Positions 22,965 through 32,851 are shown, counted from the stretch's first letter. The stretch: DNA of 38,530 nt from Oscillatoriales cyanobacterium (GCA_004292955.1 RDXX01000023.1:71673-110202), one strand, 5' to 3'. Made by a program: numbers and translations. The notes: generated by a model from the letters alone, not told the origin.

Positions 22965-24117
22965 ACTTCATCAAAAAAGATGTAACTTCGACATAAGCTT
23001 TAGCTGCTGTTTCAGGAGATTTTTGAGAAATTAGCTGTCGCGAACACTCTCCCATCGATTCAATCAAATTAGGATTGTCTATGAGAATCTGCATTTTTTC
23101 TGCCAACTCCTTGGCATTGTTAGGGTCAAAAATATAACCGTTTTCCCCAGACGCAATTAACTCACAGGAAGCTGCACCGTTAGAACACAATACCGGTTTC
23201 CCAAACACCATTGCTTCCGGTACAACCATACCCCAGACATCCTCAAAAGTAGGAAAAACAAAAATATCAGCAAGCTGAAAATAAGCTCCCAAACTTCCGT
23301 AGTCAACCCATCCCACCCAGTTTACTTGCTCGGGGAAATCTTGCTCTTTAATAAAAGCTTCCAACTCCTCTCGCTGGTCGCCCTTGCCAACAATTAGTAA
23401 AGTATAATCAGAATATCCTTGCTTTTTGAGAAGGGCACAAGCTTCTAACAGCGTCTTAATTCCTTTTCTAGCTGTGATCCGTCCCACATATAAAAAAACT
23501 GGGTGTTTGAGATCTAAATTTAGTGGCTTGGTTGTGACCAAAGGTTTCAGCAGCGTTTCCGCATCGGGAACTAAATAAGTTCTCGTAAAAACTTGCTCTT
23601 GGGGTGCATGGAGAACTTCCACCAAATATCTTTTTCCAGCTTGGCTGTTAGAAACAAAAGCATCGGCAAACTTAGCTAAAATGCGTCTGGCGAATGTCCG
23701 AAAACTCGAATCTCGAAAATCTGTGTTTGGCGAACTCCCGTCATAAATAATTGCAACTCGCCATTGACAAAGCGGTTTGAGGAGAATTACCAAGACAGTC
23801 CACAAAGAAAAAGCTTGAGGAAAAACTACTTGTGGCCTAAATTTAAGCAAATGACCGATGATGCTAGGCGAGACTGCGATGAAACCGCGATCGTATCCTG
23901 TTTCGATCTTTTCTGTCTCGACAAATTTAGTCTCCCCTACCAATTTAATTGCTGATGCTCCCGGTAGCGTCGGATCGAACCCAGACCAAACGCGACCAGT
24001 ATAAAACACAGTATTTTTATATACTTTTGTAAATTCTCTTAATACAGGCTGCCAATATGCGCCCAATTCTACTTCTGGAACCAGCCAAGCGACGCGCAAA
24101 TCATCTCTATCGACCAT
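22951..24117 (-). CDS. Glycosyltransferase family 4
   Basis: A 388-residue GT-B enzyme. Acceptor-domain start LRVAWLVPEVELGAYW. The donor domain shows VGRITARKG (211-219), LIVGKGDQ, and EDVWGMVVPEAMVFGKPVL (from about 292), with the conserved Glu pair. I prefer ATG at 24115-24117, which has AAGGTG seven bases upstream, over a GTG at 24126. The stop of the upstream gene (24119-24121) lies one base before the ATG. The last residues (KSVDG) and the stop codon lie in TGTCAAC heptamer repeats, so the original C-terminus may have been replaced. Confidence 0.85.
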   Translation of the reverse strand: MVDRDDLRVAWLVPEVELGAYWQPVLREFTKVYKNTVFYTGRVWSGFDPTLPGASAIKLVGETKFVETEKIETGYDRGFIAVSPSIIGHLLKFRPQVVFPQAFSLWTVLVILLKPLCQWRVAIIYDGSSPNTDFRDSSFRTFARRILAKFADAFVSNSQAGKRYLVEVLHAPQEQVFTRTYLVPDAETLLKPLVTTKPLNLDLKHPVFLYVGRITARKGIKTLLEACALLKKQGYSDYTLLIVGKGDQREELEAFIKEQDFPEQVNWVGWVDYGSLGAYFQLADIFVFPTFEDVWGMVVPEAMVFGKPVLCSNGAASCELIASGENGYIFDPNNAKELAEKMQILIDNPNLIESMGECSRQLISQKSPETAAKAYVEVTSFLMKSVDG

Positions 24118-24118
24118 G

Positions 24119-25027
24119 CTATTCACCTTCAGTTTTGTTTTTATTGAATCCCAGCTTGCTTAAAACTGAAAACCAAACTAACCTTCTGTAAGGTAGCAAC
24201 CAATATACTGGCCAGAATAAACCACCGTGACGGCGAGCAAAAACTTTCCACTCTTCCCAGGGTTGAAGGGTAGCATCTTTAAAAGCTAAACCCTTGGGTT
24301 GGTTCATTTTTTCCAAGCCTTCACTCATATTGGCAGCCGCTATTGTTGTTGATTGCGGATTGGGAGAACAGGTTCCTTGATAGCCTGGAGCTATCCAAAC
24401 TGTACAGCCTTTTTGTCGGGCACGCAGACCGTATTCCCAATCTGATAGATAATGAATAAAGGCTGGATCGAGATTGCCAACCAGTTCAACCACGCTGCGG
24501 GGAATTAACACGCAGTTACCATTCATGCTGTCACAAGGCTGAGGTGCTTTTGTTGGCTGAAGGAAGCGAAATTTAAAGGGAAGTAATGGGGTAATCTTGA
24601 CTATACCGCCGTATGTAAAATCACCGGTTTCTGGATCGCGAGTAGAGCCGGCAACGATCGCCTTTTTTTCTCCTTTTTTGATTAGCTCGCTACTGGTGGC
24701 GAGCAAGTCGTTGAAAGCTTCTGGTTCGAGTACGGTGTCGTCGTTGAGCCAGACATAGTAGTCTGGATCGTCTTTCATAGCTTCGCTGAAAGCAACCCGC
24801 ATTCCTCCATTCCAAAATAAGTTACCATCTCCCGAAAAAATCTTGACGTGAGGGTATGTTTGCTGTATTACTTCTGCTGTGCCATCAGTGCTACCATCAT
24901 CTACCAGATAAGCATTGAGTGCAATTTCCTTTGTTAATTTTTGCTTAAACAGCGACTCTAGAGTGGCCAAAGTCTTTAACTTGCGGTTATGGCAAGTCAT
25001 CAGGACTGCTATACTTATCTGCTCCAT
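24119..25027 (-). CDS. Glycosyltransferase family 2
   Basis: A 302-residue GT-A enzyme. VDDGSTDGT (42-50) contacts the nucleotide sugar, GNLFWNGGMRVAF follows, and LNDDT (94-98) is the DXD-type motif. The later HYLSDWEYGLRARQKG segment holds the ED/DWE-type acceptor-side motif of rhamnosyltransferase-like members. The C-terminus has a hydrophobic region (LFWPVYWLLPYRRLVWFSV) that may attach to the membrane. It transfers a sugar to the growing lipid-linked unit. Its end is tightly packed against the next gene. Confidence 0.87.
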   Translation of the reverse strand: MEQISIAVLMTCHNRKLKTLATLESLFKQKLTKEIALNAYLVDDGSTDGTAEVIQQTYPHVKIFSGDGNLFWNGGMRVAFSEAMKDDPDYYVWLNDDTVLEPEAFNDLLATSSELIKKGEKKAIVAGSTRDPETGDFTYGGIVKITPLLPFKFRFLQPTKAPQPCDSMNGNCVLIPRSVVELVGNLDPAFIHYLSDWEYGLRARQKGCTVWIAPGYQGTCSPNPQSTTIAAANMSEGLEKMNQPKGLAFKDATLQPWEEWKVFARRHGGLFWPVYWLLPYRRLVWFSVLSKLGFNKNKTEGE

Positions 25028-25315
25028 CTATATCAAATATTGGGCTGTTTGTGCAAAATTGGTATAAAACTGTCCTCGGGCGATCGACAATGCCGATCGC
25101 AGGCGAGTCCTATTCAATTAATAACTTAATCTGTCACAAGTATCAAGATATTTAGTCGATCGTTTATTTTTTGATTGGCCAGCTTTGCCCAGCCTCTAAT
25201 TGCCTGACGGTGTAATTGTAACAATCAACACGTCGGCTGTCCGAAAATATACTAATAAACACCCAAAAATCGGCATTATAAATACCCTACAAGTTTTACA
25301 TTTAATCAGTTTTAC

Positions 25316-26566
25316 TTACTTAGGAGTTTGGCAAACTTCTTGATAAAGATTTTGATACTCGCGAGCTTGCACTTCTAAGGTAAACTTGGCTTCAACTTTC
25401 TCTCGTGCTAGGCGACAAAGCTTTTGATGCCGCTCACCATCTTCTAGCACCCAAGCAATCCCTCGCGCTAAATCCTCGGTATCATAGGGTTGGGCTAAAT
25501 AGCCATTGTACTGGCGATCGACAATATCTTTTAGTCCCGTCACATCAAAAGCCACCACAGGCGTACCGCAAGCCATGGCTTCCGATGCCGTCTGCCCAAA
25601 AGCTTCGTACCGCGAAGGTACAACCATCACATCCGCCGCTGCATAAACCTGTGACAAAGTAGTATCATCCAACCTGCCTAAATAATGAGTTTTGAAACCA
25701 ACATCGATCGGGCTTTCAGGCTCAGAACACCCAAAAACCAACAGTTCAATCTTATCTTGCCAACCCGACTGACTGAGGCTTTGCAAAGCCGGAACCAGCA
25801 ACGGAAACCCCTTCCAGCGATCGCCCGTACCCTGCATCGCCCCAAACAAGACCAACTGTTTATCTTGAGGCAAATTCAAACTATCCCTCACCTGCGGGCG
25901 GTTCAGCGGCTTGTAGAGTTCAGCATCAAGGCCATTCGCAATGACTTTAACTGGATAATTTTTCAACAAAGAACTAGATTTCGCGCATTCAGCCAACCAA
26001 TGACTCGGAGTTACCAAAGTCAGATTCAAATTTTGCCAAGCCTCAGCTTTCCGCTGCCAAATCCAACGAGAAATATCAGCATCCTTAGTGCTGTGCAGTT
26101 GCGGACAAGCACCGCAAGCATCAAGATAGCGATCGCAATTTTCACTGTAGTGACATCCACCCGTAAACGCCCACATATCGTGCAGCGTCCAAACCACCGG
26201 TTTATTAAACTTAGCCAGGGTTTCAATCTGCATATAACCTTCACAAACCCAGTGCAAATTGATCGCATCAGGGTTAATTTTGGCAACTTCCGATGCCAAG
26301 GAATCAGGAACCCATTGCGGCGAAAAAATTACCTGACCTAGTTTGGGATAAACTTTTAACGGCAATCTATTTAATTTTCCTCGGAGACTCTTAAACTTTT
26401 CTCCTAACCTTGTCGGCATCAACCGCACCGTTTCATCATCACTAAACTTATAACCCGCCAAAATTTCGGAATCCACCCCGATACTTTGCAAGCCCTTGTG
26501 CAGCCGATAAGTCGCCCTCGCAGCACCGCCTTTAAGATCGTAATTACTCACCAGCAAAACTTTCAT
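25316..26566 (-). CDS. Glycosyltransferase family 4
   Basis: A 416-residue GT-B enzyme beginning KVLLVSNYDLKGGAARATYRL. Residues near 120-140 read VWTLHDMWAFTGGCHY, a motif shared by a family of glycan-synthesis GT4 enzymes, followed by a Cys cluster (CDRYLDACGACPQL) that could bind metal. The donor domain has VIANGLD and YEAFGQTASEAMACGTPVVAFD. The start is ATG 26564-26566; the longer open frame upstream crosses a repeat (GCGCCCTCT units near 26611-26630) and does not look coding. The 25028-25315 gap after the next gene holds no recognisable feature. Confidence 0.86.
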   Translation of the reverse strand: MKVLLVSNYDLKGGAARATYRLHKGLQSIGVDSEILAGYKFSDDETVRLMPTRLGEKFKSLRGKLNRLPLKVYPKLGQVIFSPQWVPDSLASEVAKINPDAINLHWVCEGYMQIETLAKFNKPVVWTLHDMWAFTGGCHYSENCDRYLDACGACPQLHSTKDADISRWIWQRKAEAWQNLNLTLVTPSHWLAECAKSSSLLKNYPVKVIANGLDAELYKPLNRPQVRDSLNLPQDKQLVLFGAMQGTGDRWKGFPLLVPALQSLSQSGWQDKIELLVFGCSEPESPIDVGFKTHYLGRLDDTTLSQVYAAADVMVVPSRYEAFGQTASEAMACGTPVVAFDVTGLKDIVDRQYNGYLAQPYDTEDLARGIAWVLEDGERHQKLCRLAREKVEAKFTLEVQAREYQNLYQEVCQTPK

Positions 26567-26599
26567 CCAAACATCCTCATTATCAAATCCCTTCTCCTC

Positions 26600-26641
26600 T
26601 TCTCTTTCTCTGCGCCCTCTGCGCCCTCTGTGGTTAAATCC
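26600..26641. repeat. CTCTGCGCCCTCTGCGCCCTCTGTGGTT dispersed repeat
   Basis: Two GCGCCCTCT units followed by GTGGTTAAATCC, preceded by a pyrimidine run. It lies between two glycosyltransferase genes and looks like a known dispersed cyanobacterial repeat. Confidence 0.5.
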
Positions 26642-26719
26642 TTCATAAAAATCCCAAACCAAAGACCCAAATCCCCGACTCATTCAAAAAGTAGGATATC
26701 TAAAAAACAGCATTTTTAC

Positions 26720-27646
26720 TTACATTTTCAATAATCCTTTAATTTTGCGCTGGACTTTCTTGACCAATTTCGGATCGTAATCATATAAACTCTCTTGAGT
26801 AAAGCGATCCGCTTGGGCATCGCGAATCACAAACGGAGGATGTTTTAGAGGAAAGGCGATCGGTTCAACAGACATATTGTTGTAGGGACTATTGATATCA
26901 TCCGTGTGAGTCCCCCCCGTTCCGTGTCCGATATTTGCAGCTAAATTGACATTAGACAAAATATTCAAACCATTTTGAATAAAACTCGCAAATGTCCACT
27001 GAAAATCCCATGTATCAATAGCTTTGTCGTAACACAACTGACAAGTTTTAGTCCAGATTTTGGCAGCATGAGCATCTCCCAATACATCCATCAAAAAATT
27101 GCCATCTCGAACCGACGGCCACAGCTTCATATCTAGATCGTAGTGTCGCCAAGCTCGCCTCCAACTCGCCCAACTCCAGCAATGAGTGTAGCGAGAAAAG
27201 TAGTAGCTAAAATCAGTTCGCTGCTTGCCAAACTGCACGTTTTGACCAGATATCGACATAATTCTTTCGTCGTATCGGTAGCGTTCCAACAACTCTTCGG
27301 CAAAGTAGAAAAAGCTACTATCAGGCAAACAATCATCCTCAATAATAATCGCCTCTTCCACCGTATCAAACACCCAATCTAACCCGCTAGAAACTCGCTG
27401 GCGACAACCCAAATTAGTCTCAGCATAATTCTGCAAAACTTCGCATTCCCAATCCACCTGTTCAATAATCGCGCGAGCCGCAGCGCATTGCGCGTCTTCT
27501 CCCGGCTTGTCCGGCCGCGGCCCGTCAGCAACTACTAACAATTTTGACGGCTTGACTTTGCGAATTTCTGCGAATACTCTCTGAGTTTCTTCGGGACGTT
27601 TGAAAATAATAAAAGCGACGGGGGTTTTTAACGGTCGATCGAACAT
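26720..27646 (-). CDS. Glycosyltransferase (GT-A, HlpA-like)
   Basis: A 308-residue protein of the group often annotated as hemolytic protein HlpA-like or glycosyltransferase. It starts with TPVAFIIFKRPEETQRVFAEI, has VVADGPRP (38-45), NLGCRQRVSSGLDWVF, and IIEDDCLPD (101-109), where EDD takes the DXD metal-binding place. SRYTHCWSWASWRRAW is another family mark. It probably transfers a sugar in the cytoplasm. The start ATG 27644-27646 is preceded by GTGGAG. It is 18 bases downstream of the next gene's end, so it belongs to the same operon. Confidence 0.8.
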   Translation of the reverse strand: MFDRPLKTPVAFIIFKRPEETQRVFAEIRKVKPSKLLVVADGPRPDKPGEDAQCAAARAIIEQVDWECEVLQNYAETNLGCRQRVSSGLDWVFDTVEEAIIIEDDCLPDSSFFYFAEELLERYRYDERIMSISGQNVQFGKQRTDFSYYFSRYTHCWSWASWRRAWRHYDLDMKLWPSVRDGNFLMDVLGDAHAAKIWTKTCQLCYDKAIDTWDFQWTFASFIQNGLNILSNVNLAANIGHGTGGTHTDDINSPYNNMSVEPIAFPLKHPPFVIRDAQADRFTQESLYDYDPKLVKKVQRKIKGLLKM

Positions 27647-27664
27647 TTACACAACTCCACTATG

Positions 27665-28726
27665 CTAATTGCTGACAACACTTTTGACTTTCGACAATCT
27701 CCTTTTGATACCAGAAATTCTATTGTCAAAAACATCCAAGACAGTCTTAGAAATATTCCGTTGTGGTATGCCAACATAACCCGCAACATATTTAGTAAAC
27801 TGCTCTCCTAAAGGCAAATTCCAAAAATCTGATTGGGGATTAGAAACTTGTGCAAAAATTCGCTTAATTCCGTATCCTTTTTCGGCTGGCAAATGCCATA
27901 TATCCATTTTTAAATCAGCCTCAGTTGCCGTATGAATGATCGGCGATGTCCACACTCGATTAAAATAAGCATTGCCGCTGCTGCGAGCATATCCCAGCTT
28001 GTTGTAAATGTAGGTGAGCATCTGCTCTTCTGTATTTAATTTTGTCTTTCCTTCGGCAAATCTTTGCAAGCAAGTCTCCCAGATCGAGTCTACTTCGTCG
28101 GACAATATTTTAATGTGTTTGCCACTTCCTACGATAAATTCTGCACCAAAATACTTGGGAGGCTCATCTACTTTATAGCCTAATTCCTCATAAATTTTCT
28201 GCATTTCTCGCCTGGTTAAACCGCTGATTTTTTTGTCTTCAGGCTCGTACAAATCGTAGGTAGCCAAACCTTGTTTTTCAATATCGGCAATTATGCGATC
28301 GGCGGAGTTTACCCACACGCAGTCAGAGTCTAAAGCTATACAGCGATCGTTTAACGCTGAATGATTTTTCAAATATTGAATAATGTCAAACTTAAAAAAG
28401 GTACTTCTGAAGGCGGGGTAGTATTCCATTGGTGGCTGATAGGTAAATGGAATCTGGACAACTTTAACTCCAATTTTGTCGAAAAACTCAACGGTGTTAA
28501 AGCTTTCAATATTTGGAATGCGATCGGCATTCGTAAATAAGATATGCTGAGCTGCCGGGTTATTTCTAACGCTGGAAGCAAAATATACCACCGCACATCG
28601 CCAGTAAACTGATTGAAATTTTTCCGAAGAAGATTTAGCATCCGATCCTTGGGGATATTTACTTTCCTGGCCTTCTTCATCGCAGCACATTCCAGTAACT
28701 ATGTAAACAGAACCGCTGTCATTCAT
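27665..28726 (-). CDS. Probable glycosyltransferase of unknown specificity
   Basis: A 353-residue protein with a GT-A-like layout: SVYIVTGMC near the start, HILFTNAD (61-68), a conserved region FRSTFFKFDII (107-117) and ALDSDCVWVN (131-140), whose Asp-Ser-Asp is a probable metal-binding motif. The region around EFIVGSGKHIKIL and NTEEQMLTYIYNKLG resembles enzymes that read out a polysaccharide acceptor. I cannot name a family. It has a strong AGGAGA before the ATG at 28724-28726 and is co-directional with the other operon genes. Confidence 0.65.
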   Translation of the reverse strand: MNDSGSVYIVTGMCCDEEGQESKYPQGSDAKSSSEKFQSVYWRCAVVYFASSVRNNPAAQHILFTNADRIPNIESFNTVEFFDKIGVKVVQIPFTYQPPMEYYPAFRSTFFKFDIIQYLKNHSALNDRCIALDSDCVWVNSADRIIADIEKQGLATYDLYEPEDKKISGLTRREMQKIYEELGYKVDEPPKYFGAEFIVGSGKHIKILSDEVDSIWETCLQRFAEGKTKLNTEEQMLTYIYNKLGYARSSGNAYFNRVWTSPIIHTATEADLKMDIWHLPAEKGYGIKRIFAQVSNPQSDFWNLPLGEQFTKYVAGYVGIPQRNISKTVLDVFDNRISGIKRRLSKVKSVVSN

Positions 28727-28764
28727 CGTGTCTATCTCCTGTTATATTTACAGTTTGGAGTAAA

Positions 28765-29982
28765 TTAAAGCCGTGAAGCGAAGCTATCCCTAAGGGAATC
28801 GCCCGTCATGTGAAAATAGAAATCCAAGCGCTTGATAATCATTTCAGAACCAATATGCGCTAAGTTTTTCAAGCTAGTCGCCAGCGGCAGATATCGATAG
28901 CGAAACGAAGACAGTCTGGGGTCTGTTTCTTGATATAAAATATCTTGAGCAAAGTTGCCCCACCTTTCATCGATCATATCGATCGTCATACCAGCGTGTC
29001 CCGAAGGCAGCAACATATTGGAACCGTGAATCCCAATTACCAAGCGACTCTCTGAATAAACCTGACACATTTGCCTCTCAGTTTTTTCATCGAACTTATC
29101 CACTCTGAAATCTTCTACCCACTCTGGAAAGCTAGTGTTTTTGCCTAAACCTACAACTGCAAACTTAGCTTGCGGCAGCAACTTTCGCATTTTCGCAAAC
29201 AACCTCTGCACTTTCCAATTTTGAATACTTAAAGGAATTTGTAGCAAGTTAATTTTTCGGAAAATTTTGACAAGCAAATGCCGGCACCACAGCCGATCTT
29301 CCCGCCAAACAAAAGTAATTTTGTATTCTTCCTTATCAAAATCGTGTTTGGCAACCCCCGTAAATTTACTAATATCAAATTGACTGGGGTGAGAATAGGC
29401 TTCACTGATGTAAACTTCCTGGAAACGTTCTAACTGTTTGCTGACAAAAGCGTCAAAACTGGGATAGTAACACTGACCATTTTTCAGAGATATAGGTACT
29501 GTCCAGACTTCAGCAACTCCTTCGGGAACCATCCACCTCATAAATTTTTGGACAATGACAATCAAACCAAATTCTGGGTGAGATTCTAAATGCCTCTGTG
29601 CGTTGAGCAACTTTAAAAGGCTGTGTCCGTACAGATAATCAATGCAGTTTAATACGATCACCCGATCGCAAGATTTAAAGATTTCTTGAGTAATTTCTAG
29701 GTGTTCGTTTTGAGGATTTTGCAGAGATTTGAGCAAGGGTTTTGCTAAAAATTCTTCCGCATATTTGTCATCACTAAAAGTTGTTCCTTCAGCTAAGTTA
29801 ATGCTGTAAGCAGTTTTAGCCGCGTGGCCAATTCTCAACTCGTCAATGATTTCGCCACCTCCTGGAGACTCAGACACAACACAGATGCGGGAACCTTGCC
29901 ACAATACTTTGACAGGTTTGAGTATTTGCCCAGAAGAGGGACAGTGCGATCGGTGTTCGAGCTTGGGTTTAATTTCAATCAT
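28765..29982 (-). CDS. Unrecognised protein with GT61-like C-terminal motif
   Basis: A 405-residue soluble protein. The last third has SRLVIGIHGSNMLLPSGHAGMT (about residues 308-329), a pattern like the His-Gly-Ser acceptor loop of GT61-type transferases, followed by IDMIDERWGNF. The N-terminal half has GGGEIIDELRIG and a long stretch I cannot place. It overlaps the flippase by four bases (ATGA), which suggests translational coupling and a close role in the same glycan. Alternative: a polysaccharide-modifying enzyme of another kind. Confidence 0.55.
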   Translation of the reverse strand: MIEIKPKLEHRSHCPSSGQILKPVKVLWQGSRICVVSESPGGGEIIDELRIGHAAKTAYSINLAEGTTFSDDKYAEEFLAKPLLKSLQNPQNEHLEITQEIFKSCDRVIVLNCIDYLYGHSLLKLLNAQRHLESHPEFGLIVIVQKFMRWMVPEGVAEVWTVPISLKNGQCYYPSFDAFVSKQLERFQEVYISEAYSHPSQFDISKFTGVAKHDFDKEEYKITFVWREDRLWCRHLLVKIFRKINLLQIPLSIQNWKVQRLFAKMRKLLPQAKFAVVGLGKNTSFPEWVEDFRVDKFDEKTERQMCQVYSESRLVIGIHGSNMLLPSGHAGMTIDMIDERWGNFAQDILYQETDPRLSSFRYRYLPLATSLKNLAHIGSEMIIKRLDFYFHMTGDSLRDSFASRL

Positions 29983-31313
29983 TTGATCAATCCTATCAGC
30001 CTGGATGCAGCCTTGTATAAATTCAGCGAATTCAGAATTAAATTACCAAAAGGTCTCAGTTCTTTAATCAAAAAGTTGACTAAAATAATTACATAGAAAT
30101 AAGTAATTAAAGTTGCCGCAGTTGCTCCAAAAGCTCCATATTTAGGAATTAGTAGAGAGTTCAATACTATATTAAAAAATGAGCCAATAAATGTCAAGTA
30201 AAGACCGTATCGCAGTTGACCTTCTAAGGCAAAATAGGTATTTCTAGCGATGCCGAAGTTACTGCCAAATTGAGCCCAAACGTAGATTGACAATACCCTG
30301 GCTGACTCTGTATATTGAGCGCCGTAGAGAGTTTGGACTATGAAAGGAGCTAGCAGAGAGATTGGTAATGCCACTCCCAACCACAAAAATAACATGGCAT
30401 CTGAGTAAATCTGAAAGTTTTTTAAGTATTCGCCATAATTTTTTTCTCTTAACTGTGCGAGTTTCGGGAAAATAGAAGAAGCGATGATCACAGGCAAAAA
30501 ATCACATATTTCTGATAGTTTGACTGCAACTGCATAATATCCTAACTCAGTTTTATTTATAGAACCGAGCATGATTTGATCGATTTTGGAATAAATAAAA
30601 ACCGCCAAGCCTGAAAGCACCAGCGGCCAACTTTCGTGAAGCAGTTCTTTACCTCGCTGCCAACTGACTCGCCACAGCTTTAAATCATTTCCCTTGTTTT
30701 GATAGACAATTGCGATCGCCAATCCGGCTAATGCTACCTCTCCCAACCTGATCCAAGCAAAAGCAATCAGTGGTGCTTTGAGTTGAATTAATCCGATTCT
30801 GAGTCCTGCAACCAGTAATGATACGCAATTTTTAGCGACAACTGTATACTTAGATTGAACTTGAGATTGAAACCAAAAATTTATTGTTTCAAAGGACTGA
30901 AAAATCGTGCCGGCGGCGATAATCCCTACCAGCCAACGAGTTAAGCTGTCATTGGGATTCTGTATTGAAATCACTGTGACAGTGAGCAGTAAAGTGATGA
31001 TTCCGCCTGCTAATTGTATGGCAAAAGCAGTCCCTAGAGTCTCTTCTTTGCAGTCGGGATTGCGAGCAATGTCTCGCACTACCAGAGTACCCAATCCCAT
31101 TGTTGCCACCGAGGAAAACAGCGAAACAAAGGCGATCGCATAATTGATTAAGCCAAATTGTTCCGGGCCCAGATATCGTGCTACCCACACTCCCACCAGC
31201 AGACCCAGACTCATCTGCAAAATTTGGTCAGTCAACAGCCAAGCCAGGTTGCCGAGTACCTGGCGGAGGCCGGGGCCGAGCTTTTGACTGACCGCATTTA
31301 GCTTATCTAACAT
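29979..31313 (-). CDS. wzx: Wzx-type flippase (oligosaccharide flippase family)
   Basis: A 444-residue multi-pass membrane protein that moves the lipid-linked repeat unit across the inner membrane. It has about 12 hydrophobic segments; the start is LGNLAWLLTDQILQMSLGLLVGVWVARYLGPEQFG, the classic N-terminus of this family, followed by DIARNPD in the first loop. YSKIDQIMLGSINKTELGYYAVAVKL marks the mid region. A sigma-70-type promoter is visible upstream (31395-31422). The last bases overlap the next gene (ATGA). Confidence 0.9.
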   Translation of the reverse strand: MLDKLNAVSQKLGPGLRQVLGNLAWLLTDQILQMSLGLLVGVWVARYLGPEQFGLINYAIAFVSLFSSVATMGLGTLVVRDIARNPDCKEETLGTAFAIQLAGGIITLLLTVTVISIQNPNDSLTRWLVGIIAAGTIFQSFETINFWFQSQVQSKYTVVAKNCVSLLVAGLRIGLIQLKAPLIAFAWIRLGEVALAGLAIAIVYQNKGNDLKLWRVSWQRGKELLHESWPLVLSGLAVFIYSKIDQIMLGSINKTELGYYAVAVKLSEICDFLPVIIASSIFPKLAQLREKNYGEYLKNFQIYSDAMLFLWLGVALPISLLAPFIVQTLYGAQYTESARVLSIYVWAQFGSNFGIARNTYFALEGQLRYGLYLTFIGSFFNIVLNSLLIPKYGAFGATAATLITYFYVIILVNFLIKELRPFGNLILNSLNLYKAASRLIGLIK

Positions 31314-31394
31314 CAGAAAGTTTTCAGTCCTTGTCAGAAATAAATATACTTTTCGAGCGTTCGGGAATTAATCAAAAACCAGGCTCATTAATAT

Positions 31395-31422
31395 AGTATA
31401 TCATAGTTCGAGCAATTTTCAA
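31395..31422 (-). promoter_or_regulatory. Candidate sigma-70 promoter before the flippase gene
   Basis: The minus strand reads TTGAAA (-35, plus coordinates 31417-31422), a 16-base spacer, and TATACT (-10, 31395-31400). The leader would be about 75 nt. The -10 lies in AT-rich DNA, so the assignment is moderate. Confidence 0.4.
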
Positions 31423-31453
31423 CTTCTGCAAGTTAATCATGATTCAATCTGGA

Positions 31454-32851
31454 TCAAGATGGCGCCACCAAATCGCCTCCGGAAATACGCCGGTTGCTGG
31501 ATGGAGATTTGCCACTATCGATACTGAGTCTAACTGTTATTAACACGTAGGCAAGCCAGACATCCCCAATATCACATAGAGAACCTTCAGTTAGGTTGTT
31601 CAAAATAATAAAAACTAAGTAAATAATCGGTATCCCCGCTTGAGATAGCGGGCTGCGGCTCAGTTGCCGGACGGCGAAAATCAGATTTGTCAACACAGAA
31701 ATTAAGATTAGAACCAGTCCTGGATAGCCGAAAGAGAGTAAGACTGCTATGGAACCATTATGAGCAGTTTTAGGTTGAAATCCACTCGTAGTATATATAT
31801 AATAAGCTGGGGTCTCCTTGCCTATTAATGCTTGTTGAAAAAATCCCTCAAATCCATAGCCAAACCAAGGACGCTGGTTGGCTGCCGCGATTAATTGCGG
31901 CCAGAACTCCGTGCGTCCTGTCAAAGTCAAATCTTTTCCTAAACCTCCGACAACAATGGATTCCAAATTGTCGATTATATAAATGCTACCTATGATACCG
32001 AAGATCGTAAAGCCGACAATACAAGTAAAGGCCCATTGAAACTTTAACTTGCTCAAAAAGCTTAAGGATGATACTACAACTATGAGCATCAAACTATTAA
32101 CTAGAGAACCCCCAGAGCTAGTAGTTCTAACCAAATAAAAGGAAAAAAACATGAATGCCAGAGCTATCCAGCGTTCTTTCTGAGTTTTAGCACCTTGGGA
32201 ATAGTGCAGGTACCAAAGTGCTGTACTTACTACCATGATGCTGCCCAGAGAATTTTTGTGACTGGTAATTCCTGACAATTCCCGTGTCACATTCGGGTAG
32301 CGCAAAAAACTAACTATACCCACCGAGGTATAGCCCCATCGCACTAAGGCTGATAGTTCGTGCCACTCATATCGCGCACCTATATAAAAACCCACAACCG
32401 TAAAACCTGTAAATGCTATCCCCGCTTTCAGCGTAATATCAGGAACTAGCGACCACAGTGTCGATGTTATTGGTAGCCAACAATATAGCGAAAAAGCCGG
32501 ATTTCTCAGCACCACAAATAACAATCCTTCGACAAGTTTGTGTTTACAAAAATTAATAAATTTCCCACATAAAATAAAAACTATCCAGGGATAAAATACA
32601 TAAGGAAGCTGCTTAATTACTCCACCCTCAGGGTCAGTGATATTGATAAAGTGCATATAATTAAAAGGAGGTACATTAACATGAGGAGACATGAAAATGT
32701 ACAGAACTGCAAACCACTTTTCTAAAGTAATACCAATTTGTTTTTTGCTGGCAATCTGAAATATCAACAGAGTGATCGCCAAGCCACTGACACCCAATAT
32801 CATCAGCAACAAATTATTGCTGAGAATTAGTTCTTTAATCATTCTCGCCAT
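31454..32851 (-). CDS. wzy: O-antigen ligase/polymerase family protein (Wzy-like)
   Basis: A 465-residue multi-pass membrane protein of the O-antigen ligase/Wzy type. It has at least ten hydrophobic segments. The large periplasmic loop is recognised by TSHKNSLGSIM, LTGRTEFWPQLIAAANQRPWFG (conserved Arg) and AHNGSIAVLLSFGYPG (conserved His). It should polymerise the repeat units, or ligate them to a carrier; polymerase is favoured by the Wzx, Wza and Wzc genes nearby. Start ATG 32849-32851, with GAGGG upstream. An inner start at 32842 is also possible. Confidence 0.82.
   Translation of the reverse strand: MARMIKELILSNNLLLMILGVSGLAITLLIFQIASKKQIGITLEKWFAVLYIFMSPHVNVPPFNYMHFINITDPEGGVIKQLPYVFYPWIVFILCGKFINFCKHKLVEGLLFVVLRNPAFSLYCWLPITSTLWSLVPDITLKAGIAFTGFTVVGFYIGARYEWHELSALVRWGYTSVGIVSFLRYPNVTRELSGITSHKNSLGSIMVVSTALWYLHYSQGAKTQKERWIALAFMFFSFYLVRTTSSGGSLVNSLMLIVVVSSLSFLSKLKFQWAFTCIVGFTIFGIIGSIYIIDNLESIVVGGLGKDLTLTGRTEFWPQLIAAANQRPWFGYGFEGFFQQALIGKETPAYYIYTTSGFQPKTAHNGSIAVLLSFGYPGLVLILISVLTNLIFAVRQLSRSPLSQAGIPIIYLVFIILNNLTEGSLCDIGDVWLAYVLITVRLSIDSGKSPSSNRRISGGDLVAPS

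Noticed and set aside
26567..26683. N-terminal extension of the GT4 gene at 25316
   Set aside because: The extra 39 codons cross a dispersed repeat and have arginine- and glutamate-rich low-complexity sequence. The family N-terminus MKVLLVSNYD is at 26566.
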